Source: Phycisphaerae bacterium
Lineage (GTDB): Bacteria > Planctomycetota > Phycisphaerae > Sedimentisphaerales > Anaerobacaceae
Direction: 5' to 3'
DNA length: 64,000 bases
Assembly: GCA_017993835.1 (NCBI GenBank)
Contig: JAGOLX010000007.1
Span: 111,832-175,831, forward strand
Part shown: positions 18,285-25,892 of the stretch, piece after piece
Position numbering within the stretch: position 1 is the first letter of the stretch
Layout: the number at the start of each line of letters is the position of its first letter
Made by a program: the position numbers and the translations under genes
Notes under the pieces: model-generated
The model's database searches: none
Told to the model about the DNA's origin: nothing
Seen by the model: the letters and a program-made list of their open reading frames with translations, nothing else

Positions 18285-19445
18285 TCACTTGGGGGCAGCC
18301 GAGCGGTTCTTCCAGAGTTCTACAGGCTGGAACGGGCCACTCCAGTTGCCGCCGATGAGGTCGATGTCGCCATCTGCACCGATGTCGCCGGCCTGGATGC
18401 AGTGGGAGCCCTGGGTCGAGAGGACCTGCCTGTCCCATGCCGATCCCTTGTCGCGACTCACGAAGGCGACCACCTCGTCCGGGTCATTGCCCTGGTGCAT
18501 TTCGGAAATGGCGATGTCGACAAGCCCGTCGGCGTTGAAGTCGGCGGTTGCCAGACCATGAATGACACACTCGATTCGGTCTGCCAAGATGTGTTCGGCC
18601 CAGCCCCCTTGTCGCGGGTCCGGCGGGGCCTCGAACCAGGAGAGCCGATGCCAGTTGCCCTGCAGTTCCGAGGGCGAGAGCACGACATCGGGCCGGCCAT
18701 CAAGGTTGATATCGGCCACTTCCACGCTGGCACTCGGATGCCATTCGCAGAATCTGTGGGGCTGCCAGGAGCCATCGAGGATGCGGCCGTCATTCTCGAA
18801 CCAGGAGCCGCCGATGACCACGTCCCGGTCACCGTCCCGGTCGATGTCGCCGAGTGCGAGCCCTTCGCCGTGTGGACATTCGAGGATCTTGTGTCTCCAC
18901 GTATCACCCGCGTCCTGGCGCCACAGGTAGATCCTGTTGCCTGCGTTGGCCCCGAAATCCGACTGGTCCCGCGTGACGATGTCGAGCCGGCCGTCGGCGT
19001 CCAGGTCTGCCAACTCGATATCGTGCGTGCGGTGGTCCGTCACCTGATGGGCGGTCCAGTGGCTCCCGGCCGGACTCGCCGCTGGCAGGGGGTTCTCATA
19101 CCAGATCAGCCCGCCCATGACGATATCGAGGTCCCCGTCTGCGTCGATGTCGCCCGCCTCGCCATCCACGGTCCGGTAGCCCCCGTCGGCGATGACCGCC
19201 TTCGTCCAGTCGGGATATCTGTACCAGGCCAGTGGCCCGGCCCGCCCCCCGATGACGATGTCCGGGAACCCGTCCCCGTCGATGTCTGCGATGATCTTGG
19301 CCCACGGGTCCTTGACGCTGTCGTCAATGGCGACGCGCTCAAACGGGACCTGACCGGCTGCCGGGAGCGGAACCTGCCATGCCAGGACGATGCCCGATGC
19401 CAGGAGAACCGTCCAGTGTCTCACACCTGTCGCGACCTCACACAT
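18285..19445 (-). CDS. Exported FG-GAP/VCBS-repeat protein
   Basis: 386 residues. A signal sequence (about residues 1-30) precedes seven or eight beta-propeller blades marked by calcium-binding loops such as DIDGDGFPDIVIGG, DIDADGDLDIVMGG, DLDADGRLDIV, DINLDGRPDVVL and DFNADGLVDIAI. These D-x-D-x-D-G repeats form integrin-like propellers in secreted adhesins and lectin-like proteins. The start has AGGAG 7 bases upstream; an upstream extension was rejected. No enzyme motif is visible, so binding to carbohydrate or surfaces is the likely role. Confidence 0.88.
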   Translation of the reverse strand: MCEVATGVRHWTVLLASGIVLAWQVPLPAAGQVPFERVAIDDSVKDPWAKIIADIDGDGFPDIVIGGRAGPLAWYRYPDWTKAVIADGGYRTVDGEAGDIDADGDLDIVMGGLIWYENPLPAASPAGSHWTAHQVTDHRTHDIELADLDADGRLDIVTRDQSDFGANAGNRIYLWRQDAGDTWRHKILECPHGEGLALGDIDRDGDRDVVIGGSWFENDGRILDGSWQPHRFCEWHPSASVEVADINLDGRPDVVLSPSELQGNWHRLSWFEAPPDPRQGGWAEHILADRIECVIHGLATADFNADGLVDIAISEMHQGNDPDEVVAFVSRDKGSAWDRQVLSTQGSHCIQAGDIGADGDIDLIGGNWSGPFQPVELWKNRSAAPK

Positions 19446-19689
19446 CGCTCTCCTGCACTTTTTCTGATATACCACGGTATGTTGAACCGGGCCCTGTCGG
19501 GGACAGTATCTGCAAGGAGGATACCGCGGGGACGTAGGACCCCGCAAGGGTTTCTCTGGTGGTTCTTTGGATATCTATCGGCAGTCGTGTTGTGTTCCCG
19601 AATGGCCGGGGCTCTCCGGCGTCCCGGGGGCCGCATGTCGCGACCTTCGGGGTGTCCCTGAGTTTTTTCCTTACCGGCGTGAAAATTGT

Positions 19690-19718
19690 TTGCCTGTCAC
19701 CGGGGTCGGGACTACAAT
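19690..19718 (+). promoter_or_regulatory. Promoter for small DNA-binding-like gene
   Basis: TTGCCT and TACAAT (5 of 6 to TATAAT) are 17 bases apart, 53 bases before the small gene's start. The rest of 19446-19689 shows no gene. Confidence 0.6.
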
Positions 19719-19771
19719 TCTCTGGTGGCTAAAGTCAATCCACAATGATTGATATGGAAAGGAGTCACGCA

Positions 19772-19963
19772 ATGGCCAGAAACAAGATCAAGGGGGCGTG
19801 GACGAAAGACGATGTGAAAGAGCTCAAGAAGCTGTTCCCGAATCGCCCGACGGCGGAGGTGGCATCTCAGCTCGGCCGCCCCACGGAGGCTGTGAAGAAG
19901 AAGGCGTCCCGGATGGGACTGAGGAAGTCCAGAGTGTACATGAAGGGTCTGGGACGGACGTGA
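19772..19963 (+). CDS. Small SANT/Myb-like putative DNA-binding protein
   Basis: 63 residues, basic, starting after AAGGAG. The pattern WTKDDVKELKKLFPN, ASQLGRPTEAVKKKASRMGL is a Myb/SANT-like helix-turn-helix of the kind found in GcrA-like and phage small regulators, where a tryptophan starts helix 1 and a VxxKAxxMGL-type recognition helix follows. No partner is adjacent. It has its own promoter, so it may be an abundant small DNA-binding protein; the target is unknown. Confidence 0.7.
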   Translation: MARNKIKGAWTKDDVKELKKLFPNRPTAEVASQLGRPTEAVKKKASRMGLRKSRVYMKGLGRT

Positions 19964-20462
19964 TCGAGCGGTCGTCTCTCTTCTCATCGGGCCAACGGGT
20001 GAGGAGCGGCCGCGACGAGGGGGCATCGGTCCCTCGGCTCCGAGGGGCGTCCGGCCGGGTTTGAGACACATGGAAGCGACCGGCGATGAGGGCTGACCGG
20101 CGGTTGCGTTTCCTATCTGGCTGTGCTCCTCCGCTCTGGGCAGGGGACCACGGTCTTCGACATCGCGTTCCGGCCCGAAGGACCCGTGAATCCTGGAGGT
20201 GTGGCCTGGGCGCTCTAGGGGAGGTGTCGTCCGTGTGCGGAGGAGCTTCGTGCTCGGACTTGACGAGGGGGTTTGCCGAAACAGACATCGCTGGGACCCT
20301 GTTGGGTGCGCCCCGTCAGAGCGGTTCTCCAAGGGATCTTCAGGTCGCACGCGGCTGCAAGAGCCGGTGTGTCCTCAGTCCGCCCTCAGCGGAACACCCC
20401 CTGGAGCGCAGACATCCCGCCGCAAGATCCCTGTCTGCGAGGCACAAGACCGGGCAAATCGC
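19964..20462. other. Gap of 500 bases without a recognised gene
   Basis: Readings on both strands give proline/arginine/serine-rich strings without family motifs or good ribosome sites. I do not see tmRNA, RNase P, SRP or riboswitch consensus. The length and a downstream promoter for trpS leave room for an unrecognised structured RNA. Confidence 0.5.
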
Positions 20463-20491
20463 TTGACAGAGCCGCCTATCCTCAGTATCCT
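20463..20491 (+). promoter_or_regulatory. Promoter for the trpS-nfnB operon
   Basis: A perfect TTGACA and TATCCT (4 of 6) are 17 bases apart, about 55 bases before trpS. Confidence 0.72.
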
Positions 20492-20547
20492 CGCGGCGCT
20501 GATTCTACCCAGCTATTCCTGGTTCTTGTTTGGCTTTGGAGGTTGCC

Positions 20548-21519
20548 TTGAGAGTACTTTCGGGCATTCAGCCGTCAGGTCGGCTGCACATTGGCAACTA
20601 TTTCGGTGCGATGCGGCAGCACCTGCAACTGCAGGCGGAGCATGAAGCCTACTACTTCATAGCAGATTACCATGCGCTGACCAGCAATCCGTCGCCCGAG
20701 GCGATTGCGAGGCACACGCTCGACGTCGCGATGGATTACATGGCTCTGGGTCTCGATCCGGAGAGGACCGTGTTCTGGCGCCAGTCGGATATGCCCGAGG
20801 TAACCGAGCTGACCTGGCTGTTGTCCTGCGTGACCCCGATGAGCCTGCTGCAGAAGTGCGTCAGCTACAAGGACAAGATCGCCCAGGGCCTGAGCGCCAA
20901 CCATGGGCTCTTCGCCTACCCGGTCCTCCAGGCGGCCGACATCCTGATCTTCCAATCGAATCTCGTGCCCGTCGGGGCCGACCAGAAGCAGCACATCGAG
21001 GTAACTCGCGACATCGCGCTGCGGTTCAACAACGCCTATGGCGAGGTCTTCACGCTGCCGGAGGACTATATCCTCGAATCGGTGGCGGTGGTCCCCGGCG
21101 TGGACGGGCGCAAGATGAGCAAGAGCTACGGCAACACGATCGAGATCTTCGAGCCCGAGAAGACCATCAAGAGCAAGATCATGAAGATGGTGACGGATTC
21201 GACGCCGGTGGAGGCCCCCAAGGACCCAACCAAGTGCAACGTCTTCGCGCTGCTCAAGCTGGTCGCATCGCCGGAGGAACTGGCCCAGTGGGAACAGCGT
21301 TACCGCAACGGCGGCATGGGCTACGGGGAAGCCAAGAAACGTCTGGTGGAGTTGACGGTCGAGTATTTCAAGCCTTATCGGCAAAGGCGGGCCGAGCTCG
21401 AGAACAGCCTGGACGTCGTTGACGCCATGCTCAAGAAGGGTGCGGAGCGGGCGCGGGCCGTGGCCTCGCAGACGCTCCTGAAGGCCCGGCAAGCCGTGGG
21501 GTTGGGAGCCAAACGATGA
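20548..21519 (+). CDS. trpS: Tryptophanyl-tRNA synthetase
   Basis: 323 residues from a TTG start 5 bases after GGAGG, giving the standard beginning RVLSGIQPSGRLHIGNYFGA; a longer reading six codons earlier was rejected. It charges tRNA-Trp using ATP. Class I signatures are HIGN near residue 14 and KMSKS near 190, and length is normal. First gene of a compact operon: its TGA overlaps the next ATG. Confidence 0.97.
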   Translation: MRVLSGIQPSGRLHIGNYFGAMRQHLQLQAEHEAYYFIADYHALTSNPSPEAIARHTLDVAMDYMALGLDPERTVFWRQSDMPEVTELTWLLSCVTPMSLLQKCVSYKDKIAQGLSANHGLFAYPVLQAADILIFQSNLVPVGADQKQHIEVTRDIALRFNNAYGEVFTLPEDYILESVAVVPGVDGRKMSKSYGNTIEIFEPEKTIKSKIMKMVTDSTPVEAPKDPTKCNVFALLKLVASPEELAQWEQRYRNGGMGYGEAKKRLVELTVEYFKPYRQRRAELENSLDVVDAMLKKGAERARAVASQTLLKARQAVGLGAKR

Positions 21520-21830
21520 ACGAGAAACTCGTCACGGTGGCGCGGTACACGGACTACATGGATGCGGACCTGGCCCGACAGATGCTCGAAGACGAGGGGA
21601 TCAAGGCCTTCGTCATGGGACAGAACTCCGGCGTGGCTTGGGGAGTGCCCCCGGTGAACCACATTGAACTCCAGACGCCCGAGAGCCAGGCACAGGAGGC
21701 AAAGGAAATCCTGGAGGCCGCCGGCACGCTGGAATCGGGCGAGGGCCCGGAGTCCGGAGAGGATGACGACTGGGACGACGATGATCTGGAACCGGGCGAC
21801 GATCTGGACTCGCCCGAGGAACAGGAGTAG
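21516..21830 (+). CDS. DUF2007-type small protein with acidic tail
   Basis: 104 residues. The first 70 (VTVARYTDYMDADLARQMLE, then GVAWGVPPVNHIELQ and QEAKEIL) match the DUF2007 'putative signal-transducing' fold, a small ferredoxin-like domain of unknown role. About 35 residues almost entirely Asp, Glu, Gly and Pro follow. It overlaps trpS by four bases and precedes scpA by three. Confidence 0.8.
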   Translation: MNEKLVTVARYTDYMDADLARQMLEDEGIKAFVMGQNSGVAWGVPPVNHIELQTPESQAQEAKEILEAAGTLESGEGPESGEDDDWDDDDLEPGDDLDSPEEQE

Positions 21831-21833
21831 CCG

Positions 21834-22787
21834 TTGGCCGATTACCGCGTCAACCTTGATATCTTCGCCGGACCGCTCGACCTGCTGCTGTACCTGGTCC
21901 GCAAGGAAGAGGTGGATATCTACGATATCCCCATCGCCAAGATCACCGACCAGTACCTGCAATATGTGGACATCATCAAGCAATTCGACATCGATCTGGC
22001 GGGGGATTTCCTGGTCATGGCCGCCACGTTGATGGAGATCAAATCGGCCATGCTCCTGCCGAAGGAGGCTGCCGAGCAGGCGGGTCCGGACAATTCCGGC
22101 GACCCGCGGGCCGAACTGATTCGCCAACTCCTGGAGTACAAGAGATTCAAAGATGCGGCCAATCTGCTGGACGCCGCGGCCGAGCGGCACCAGGAGCGGT
22201 TTGGCCGCCCGACCAGCCTGGTCGAGAAGATGGTCCCGAACGCGGAGCCCGAGATCGACATGGACCAGGTCAGCATCTGGGACCTGCTCGAGGCCTTCGA
22301 CACGATCTGCAAGGCCACCGGCACCAGCGCCTACACCGGACACATCCGCGACGATACGCCGATCGATCTGTACCAGATCGAGGTTCTGCACCGGCTCCAG
22401 ACGGAGGGTCCGCTGACCTTTGCGAGGATCTTCGAGTCTCGTCCCAATCGCCTGGTGATGGTCGGGATCTTCCTGGCGATGCTGGAGCTGATTCGCGACA
22501 AGCTCGTCTGGGCGGAGCAGGACGAATCGTCCGCGCAGATCTATCTGCGTGCCTTGACGGAGGAGCCTGCGGAGGAGGCGGTCCGGCGGGCCATCATGGC
22601 CGTCGGCGAGGTGGAGAACGAACCGATGCAGCCCGAGGAGGTCGCGCACACGCCGCCCATCCCGATCGTGGAGTTGCCCGCGAAGTCGAGGGCAGAGGGC
22701 GAACTCCAGGACGAAGACCTCGACCTGGATGAGGAGGATGACGACTTGGCCTCGGCCGATGATGATTTTGTGTTTGACGAACCATAA
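21834..22787 (+). CDS. scpA: Segregation and condensation protein A
   Basis: 317 residues from TTG, 6 bases after AGGAG. ScpA is the kleisin that links SMC heads with ScpB in the chromosome condensation complex. Diagnostic start: FAGPLDLLLYLVRKEEVDIYD, then ITDQYLQYV and LVMAATLMEIKSAMLLP. A winged-helix C-terminal half and an acidic tail of about 25 residues follow. scpB is not in the window, which is a little unusual because the two are often adjacent. Confidence 0.95.
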   Translation: MADYRVNLDIFAGPLDLLLYLVRKEEVDIYDIPIAKITDQYLQYVDIIKQFDIDLAGDFLVMAATLMEIKSAMLLPKEAAEQAGPDNSGDPRAELIRQLLEYKRFKDAANLLDAAAERHQERFGRPTSLVEKMVPNAEPEIDMDQVSIWDLLEAFDTICKATGTSAYTGHIRDDTPIDLYQIEVLHRLQTEGPLTFARIFESRPNRLVMVGIFLAMLELIRDKLVWAEQDESSAQIYLRALTEEPAEEAVRRAIMAVGEVENEPMQPEEVAHTPPIPIVELPAKSRAEGELQDEDLDLDEEDDDLASADDDFVFDEP

Positions 22788-22806
22788 GCATAGAAAGGAT
22801 AGGCTC

Positions 22807-23133
22807 ATGGCAGGCAATGTCGTTGAGCTGTCGGACGCCAGTTTCGATGAAACGGTGCACAACTCGACAGTCCCGGTCCTGGTGGACTTCTGGGCCCCGT
22901 GGTGCGGACCCTGCAGGATGCTGGCCCCGATCATCGAGCAGGTCGCAGGGGAGTTTGCGGGCAAGGCCCAGGTGTGCAAGCTCAACACGGACGAGGCTCG
23001 GGACACCGCGGTCGAATTCAGCATCAGCGCGATTCCGACGGTGATCTTGTTCAAGGACGGGCAGATCCAGAAGAAGTGGGTGGGCCTGACCAGCAAGAAG
23101 GATATCAGCGAAGCGATCAGCAAGCTGCTCTGA
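22807..23133 (+). CDS. trxA: Thioredoxin
   Basis: 108 residues, the classic length, with WCGPC at residues 31-35 and the cis-proline in SAIPTVILF. It reduces disulphides in the cytoplasm, for example of peroxiredoxins such as the BCP upstream. The start ATG follows AAAGGAT; a reading that begins inside scpA was rejected. It lies between scpA and nfnA in the same direction with gaps of 19 and 31 bases. Confidence 0.97.
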   Translation: MAGNVVELSDASFDETVHNSTVPVLVDFWAPWCGPCRMLAPIIEQVAGEFAGKAQVCKLNTDEARDTAVEFSISAIPTVILFKDGQIQKKWVGLTSKKDISEAISKLL

Positions 23134-23164
23134 GGCGGCAGCGACGCGGCGCATCGAGGATTGA

Positions 23165-24016
23165 ATGTCTCACAAGATCGTAGGCAAGCGACAAATAGGC
23201 GAAGATGTCTTCTGGGCTAAGGTGGAGGCGCCGCTCATTGCGGCGGCCCGCAAGCCCGGCCAGTTCATTATCTTGTGCATCGATAGCGAGTACTCCGAGC
23301 GGATCCCCCTGACCATTGCAGGGGCCGACCCCGCCCAGGGGACGATCGAGCTGATCTGGCAGCGCCTCGGCAAGACGACCGCCGAGCTGGCGAATCTGAA
23401 TGAAGGCGACGAGATCGCCAATATCGCCGGGCCGCTGGGCACCCCGACGCACATCGACCGCTTCGGCACGGTGGTTTGCGTCGGCGGCGGGATCGGCAAT
23501 GCGCCGCTGCTGCCCATCGCTACGGCGCTGCGCCAGGCGGGCAACCGGATCATCTCCATCCTCGGGGCCCGAGACAAGAGCCGGGTGATTCTGGAAGATC
23601 GCTTCGCCGAGGTCAGCGACGAAATGATCGTCTGCACCGACGACGGTTCCTACGGGCGCAAGGCCCTCGTCACCGAGCCGCTGAAAGAAGTCTGCGGTCG
23701 GGATCCCAAGCCGGACCACGCGTTCATCATCGGCCCGACCCCCATGATGAAGTTCTGCTGTGAAGTGACGCGTCCCTTCGGCGTGCCGACCCAGGTCTCG
23801 CTCAACACGATCATGGTGGATGGGACGGGCATGTGCGGCGGCTGTCGCGTCGAAGTGGACGGCAAACCCAAGTTCGTCTGTGTCGACGGTCCCGAGTTCG
23901 ACGGGCACAAGGTCAATTTCGACCTGATGATCAAGCGCCTGAACGCCTACAAGAAGCAGGAACAGCACGCCTACGAGAAGTACAAGCATCAGTGCCGGAT
24001 CGGCCTGGATGGGTGA
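23165..24016 (+). CDS. nfnA: NfnA-like FAD/NAD-binding subunit of NADH-dependent ferredoxin:NADP oxidoreductase
   Basis: 283 residues. A ferredoxin-reductase-type FAD domain (RIPLTIAGAD, GPLGTP) is followed by an NAD domain with VGGGIGNAPLLPIA near residue 108 and a C-terminal 2Fe-2S loop beginning MCGGCRVEVDG near 222 with a further Cys in FVCVDG. This is the pattern of NfnA/SudB and of PyrK-like proteins; the adjacent NfnB/GltD-like gene favours NfnA. The pair couples ferredoxin, NADH and NADP+ by electron bifurcation, typical of anaerobes. Confidence 0.9.
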   Translation: MSHKIVGKRQIGEDVFWAKVEAPLIAAARKPGQFIILCIDSEYSERIPLTIAGADPAQGTIELIWQRLGKTTAELANLNEGDEIANIAGPLGTPTHIDRFGTVVCVGGGIGNAPLLPIATALRQAGNRIISILGARDKSRVILEDRFAEVSDEMIVCTDDGSYGRKALVTEPLKEVCGRDPKPDHAFIIGPTPMMKFCCEVTRPFGVPTQVSLNTIMVDGTGMCGGCRVEVDGKPKFVCVDGPEFDGHKVNFDLMIKRLNAYKKQEQHAYEKYKHQCRIGLDG

Positions 24017-24111
24017 ACGGCAGCGGCAGGGTGGGCTATGCCCACCGATTCCTCCCCGATGAAATAAGAACCGACGATGACGGGCACGCCCCGCCCGATG
24101 GAAACCTCGAA

Positions 24112-25602
24112 GTGACAGAGCAAGAGACGAAGCAGTTGCTGCAGGAGTTGCTGCACAAGCAGAAGAAGGGCGAACTGAAGGTCAAGGATCGCCTGGCGAT
24201 CCCGGCGCAGGAGATGCCCCAGCAGGACCCGGCTGTCCGTCGGGGAAACGTGAGCGAAGTGGCCCTGGGTTACACCGAGGAACAGGCCCGGCTTGAGGCG
24301 ATGCGATGCCTCCAGTGCCGGAATGCCCCGTGCGTGGAGGGCTGCCCCGTCCGCATCCGGATCCGAGACTTCGTTGGCGCCATCGCGCAGGGCGACTACG
24401 CCAAGGCGCTGGAGATCATCAAGGAGAATTCCCTGCTGCCTGCGGTGTGCGGCCGGGTCTGTCCGCAGGAGGTCCAGTGCCAGGAGAAATGCACGGTGGG
24501 CCTGAGCCTCAAGGACGTCTCCAAAGCCGTTTCCATCGGGCGGCTCGAACGATTCGTGGCTGATCTGGCGGGCGCGGGCACGTTGCCCTCGGAGACGCCC
24601 GCCGTGGCGCCGGCTTCCGGCAAGAAGGTCGCGATCATCGGGTCCGGACCGGGAGGCATTGTCGCGGCGGCCGATGCCCGCAGGGCCGGGCACGAGGTGA
24701 CGGTGTTCGAGGCCTTTCACAAGCCCGGCGGCGTCATGCTCTATGGCATCCCCGAGTTCCGATTGCCCAAGGCCATCGTGCGACAGGAGCTGGAAACCCT
24801 CAAGAAGATGGGCGTCCGGATCGTCACGAACTTCATCGTCGGCCGGACCAGGACCGTCGAGCAACTGATGAACAAGGACGGCTTCGATGCCGTCTATATC
24901 GGCGTCGGCGCCGGTCTGCCCAGCTTTATGAACATCGAGGGCGAATCGCTCGTCGGCGTCTACAGCGCCAACGAATACCTGACGCGGGCCAACCTGATGA
25001 AAGCCTATGACTTCGGCAACGGCGCCGACACGCCCATCGCGCGGTCCAAGCGGGTGGCCGTGGTCGGCGGCGGCAACGTCGCCATGGACTCCGCGAGGAC
25101 GGCTCTCCGCCTGGGGGCCGAGAAGGTCTATCTGATCTACCGTCGGACCGAGCAGGAGATGCCCGCTCGCGTGGAGGAAGTCCACCACGCCAGGGAAGAG
25201 GGGGTCGAATTCCACCTGCTCCAGAACCCCAAGCGCATCCTGGGGGACGCGGCGGGCAACGTGACCGGCATCGAATGCCTCCGCTACGAGTTGGGCGAGC
25301 CGGACGCCTCCGGCCGACGGCGACCCGTCGCGATCCCCGGCTCGGAGTTCCAGATCGAGGTCGATACCGTCATCATCGCCATCGGCAATCTGGCCAATCC
25401 GCTGATCCGCCAGACCACGCCGGGCCTCGAGTTCGACAAGCGGGGCAATATCGTGGTGGACGAGCGATGCCGGACCTCAATGCCAGGCGTCTTCGCCGGC
25501 GGTGACATCGTGCTCGGCGCCGCCACGGTGATCCTGGCCATGGGCCAGGGCCGAATCGCCGCTGCCGCCATGAACGAGTACCTTGCACAGAAACCGAAGT
25601 GA
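24112..25602 (+). CDS. nfnB: NfnB/glutamate synthase small-chain-like flavoprotein
   Basis: 496 residues from a GTG chosen because the longer open frame runs back into nfnA; the N-terminus is therefore uncertain by some residues. Cysteine clusters CLQCRNAPCVEGCP (near 66) and CGRVCPQEVQCQEKC (near 114) bind 4Fe-4S clusters; IGSGPGGIVAAADA near 177 binds FAD; VVGGGNVAMDSARTA near 318 binds NADP(H). It could be annotated GltD (gltA), but no glutamate synthase large chain is near, and pairing with nfnA supports the bifurcating transhydrogenase. It ends the operon. Confidence 0.88.
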   Translation: MTEQETKQLLQELLHKQKKGELKVKDRLAIPAQEMPQQDPAVRRGNVSEVALGYTEEQARLEAMRCLQCRNAPCVEGCPVRIRIRDFVGAIAQGDYAKALEIIKENSLLPAVCGRVCPQEVQCQEKCTVGLSLKDVSKAVSIGRLERFVADLAGAGTLPSETPAVAPASGKKVAIIGSGPGGIVAAADARRAGHEVTVFEAFHKPGGVMLYGIPEFRLPKAIVRQELETLKKMGVRIVTNFIVGRTRTVEQLMNKDGFDAVYIGVGAGLPSFMNIEGESLVGVYSANEYLTRANLMKAYDFGNGADTPIARSKRVAVVGGGNVAMDSARTALRLGAEKVYLIYRRTEQEMPARVEEVHHAREEGVEFHLLQNPKRILGDAAGNVTGIECLRYELGEPDASGRRRPVAIPGSEFQIEVDTVIIAIGNLANPLIRQTTPGLEFDKRGNIVVDERCRTSMPGVFAGGDIVLGAATVILAMGQGRIAAAAMNEYLAQKPK

Positions 25603-25664
25603 GAGGGGCTTGCAGGCCTTGCATTGATGTCCGTCCCGTTGGGGAAGGCTGGTCCTCGATCCTC

Positions 25665-25693
25665 TTGCACAATCGACGGCCCGGCGGTATAGT
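25665..25693 (+). promoter_or_regulatory. tRNA promoter
   Basis: TTGCAC and TATAGT (5 of 6) are 17 bases apart, about 70 bases before the tRNA. Confidence 0.6.
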
Positions 25694-25764
25694 CTGTTGG
25701 GAGATCCGTCCGGATGGGCCTTCCGCATGAGACGCTCTGCGGTGATCTCCACGTGAAAGAATCG

Positions 25765-25838
25765 GCGCCCGTAGCTCAGTTGGATAGAGCAACGGATTTC
25801 TAATCCGTCGGTCGGGGGTTCGAATCCCTCCGGGCGCG
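25765..25838 (+). tRNA. tRNA-Arg (anticodon TCT)
   Basis: A 74-base cloverleaf. The 7-bp acceptor stem GCGCCCG/CGGGCGC, D-arm GCTC/GAGC, anticodon stem ACGGA/TCCGT around loop TTTCTAA (anticodon TCT, reading AGA), and T-arm with TTCGAAT all pair. CCA is not encoded. No integrated element sits against its 3' end; a glycosidase gene begins 55 bases later. Confidence 0.97.
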
Positions 25839-25892
25839 TTGCAGAGGCGGCGACGGACCCCAGAGTTCCTTCTGTCGAACCGAGGTTTCTTC

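Noticed and set aside
19712..20350. A 212-residue minus-strand frame upstream of trpS
   Set aside because: Proline/serine/arginine-rich with no motif or ribosome site, overlapping the small DNA-binding-like gene and its promoter.
23833..24111. An earlier start for nfnB inside nfnA
   Set aside because: The extra residues are low-complexity and overlap nfnA by nearly 200 bases; GTG 24112 gives the family's usual beginning.
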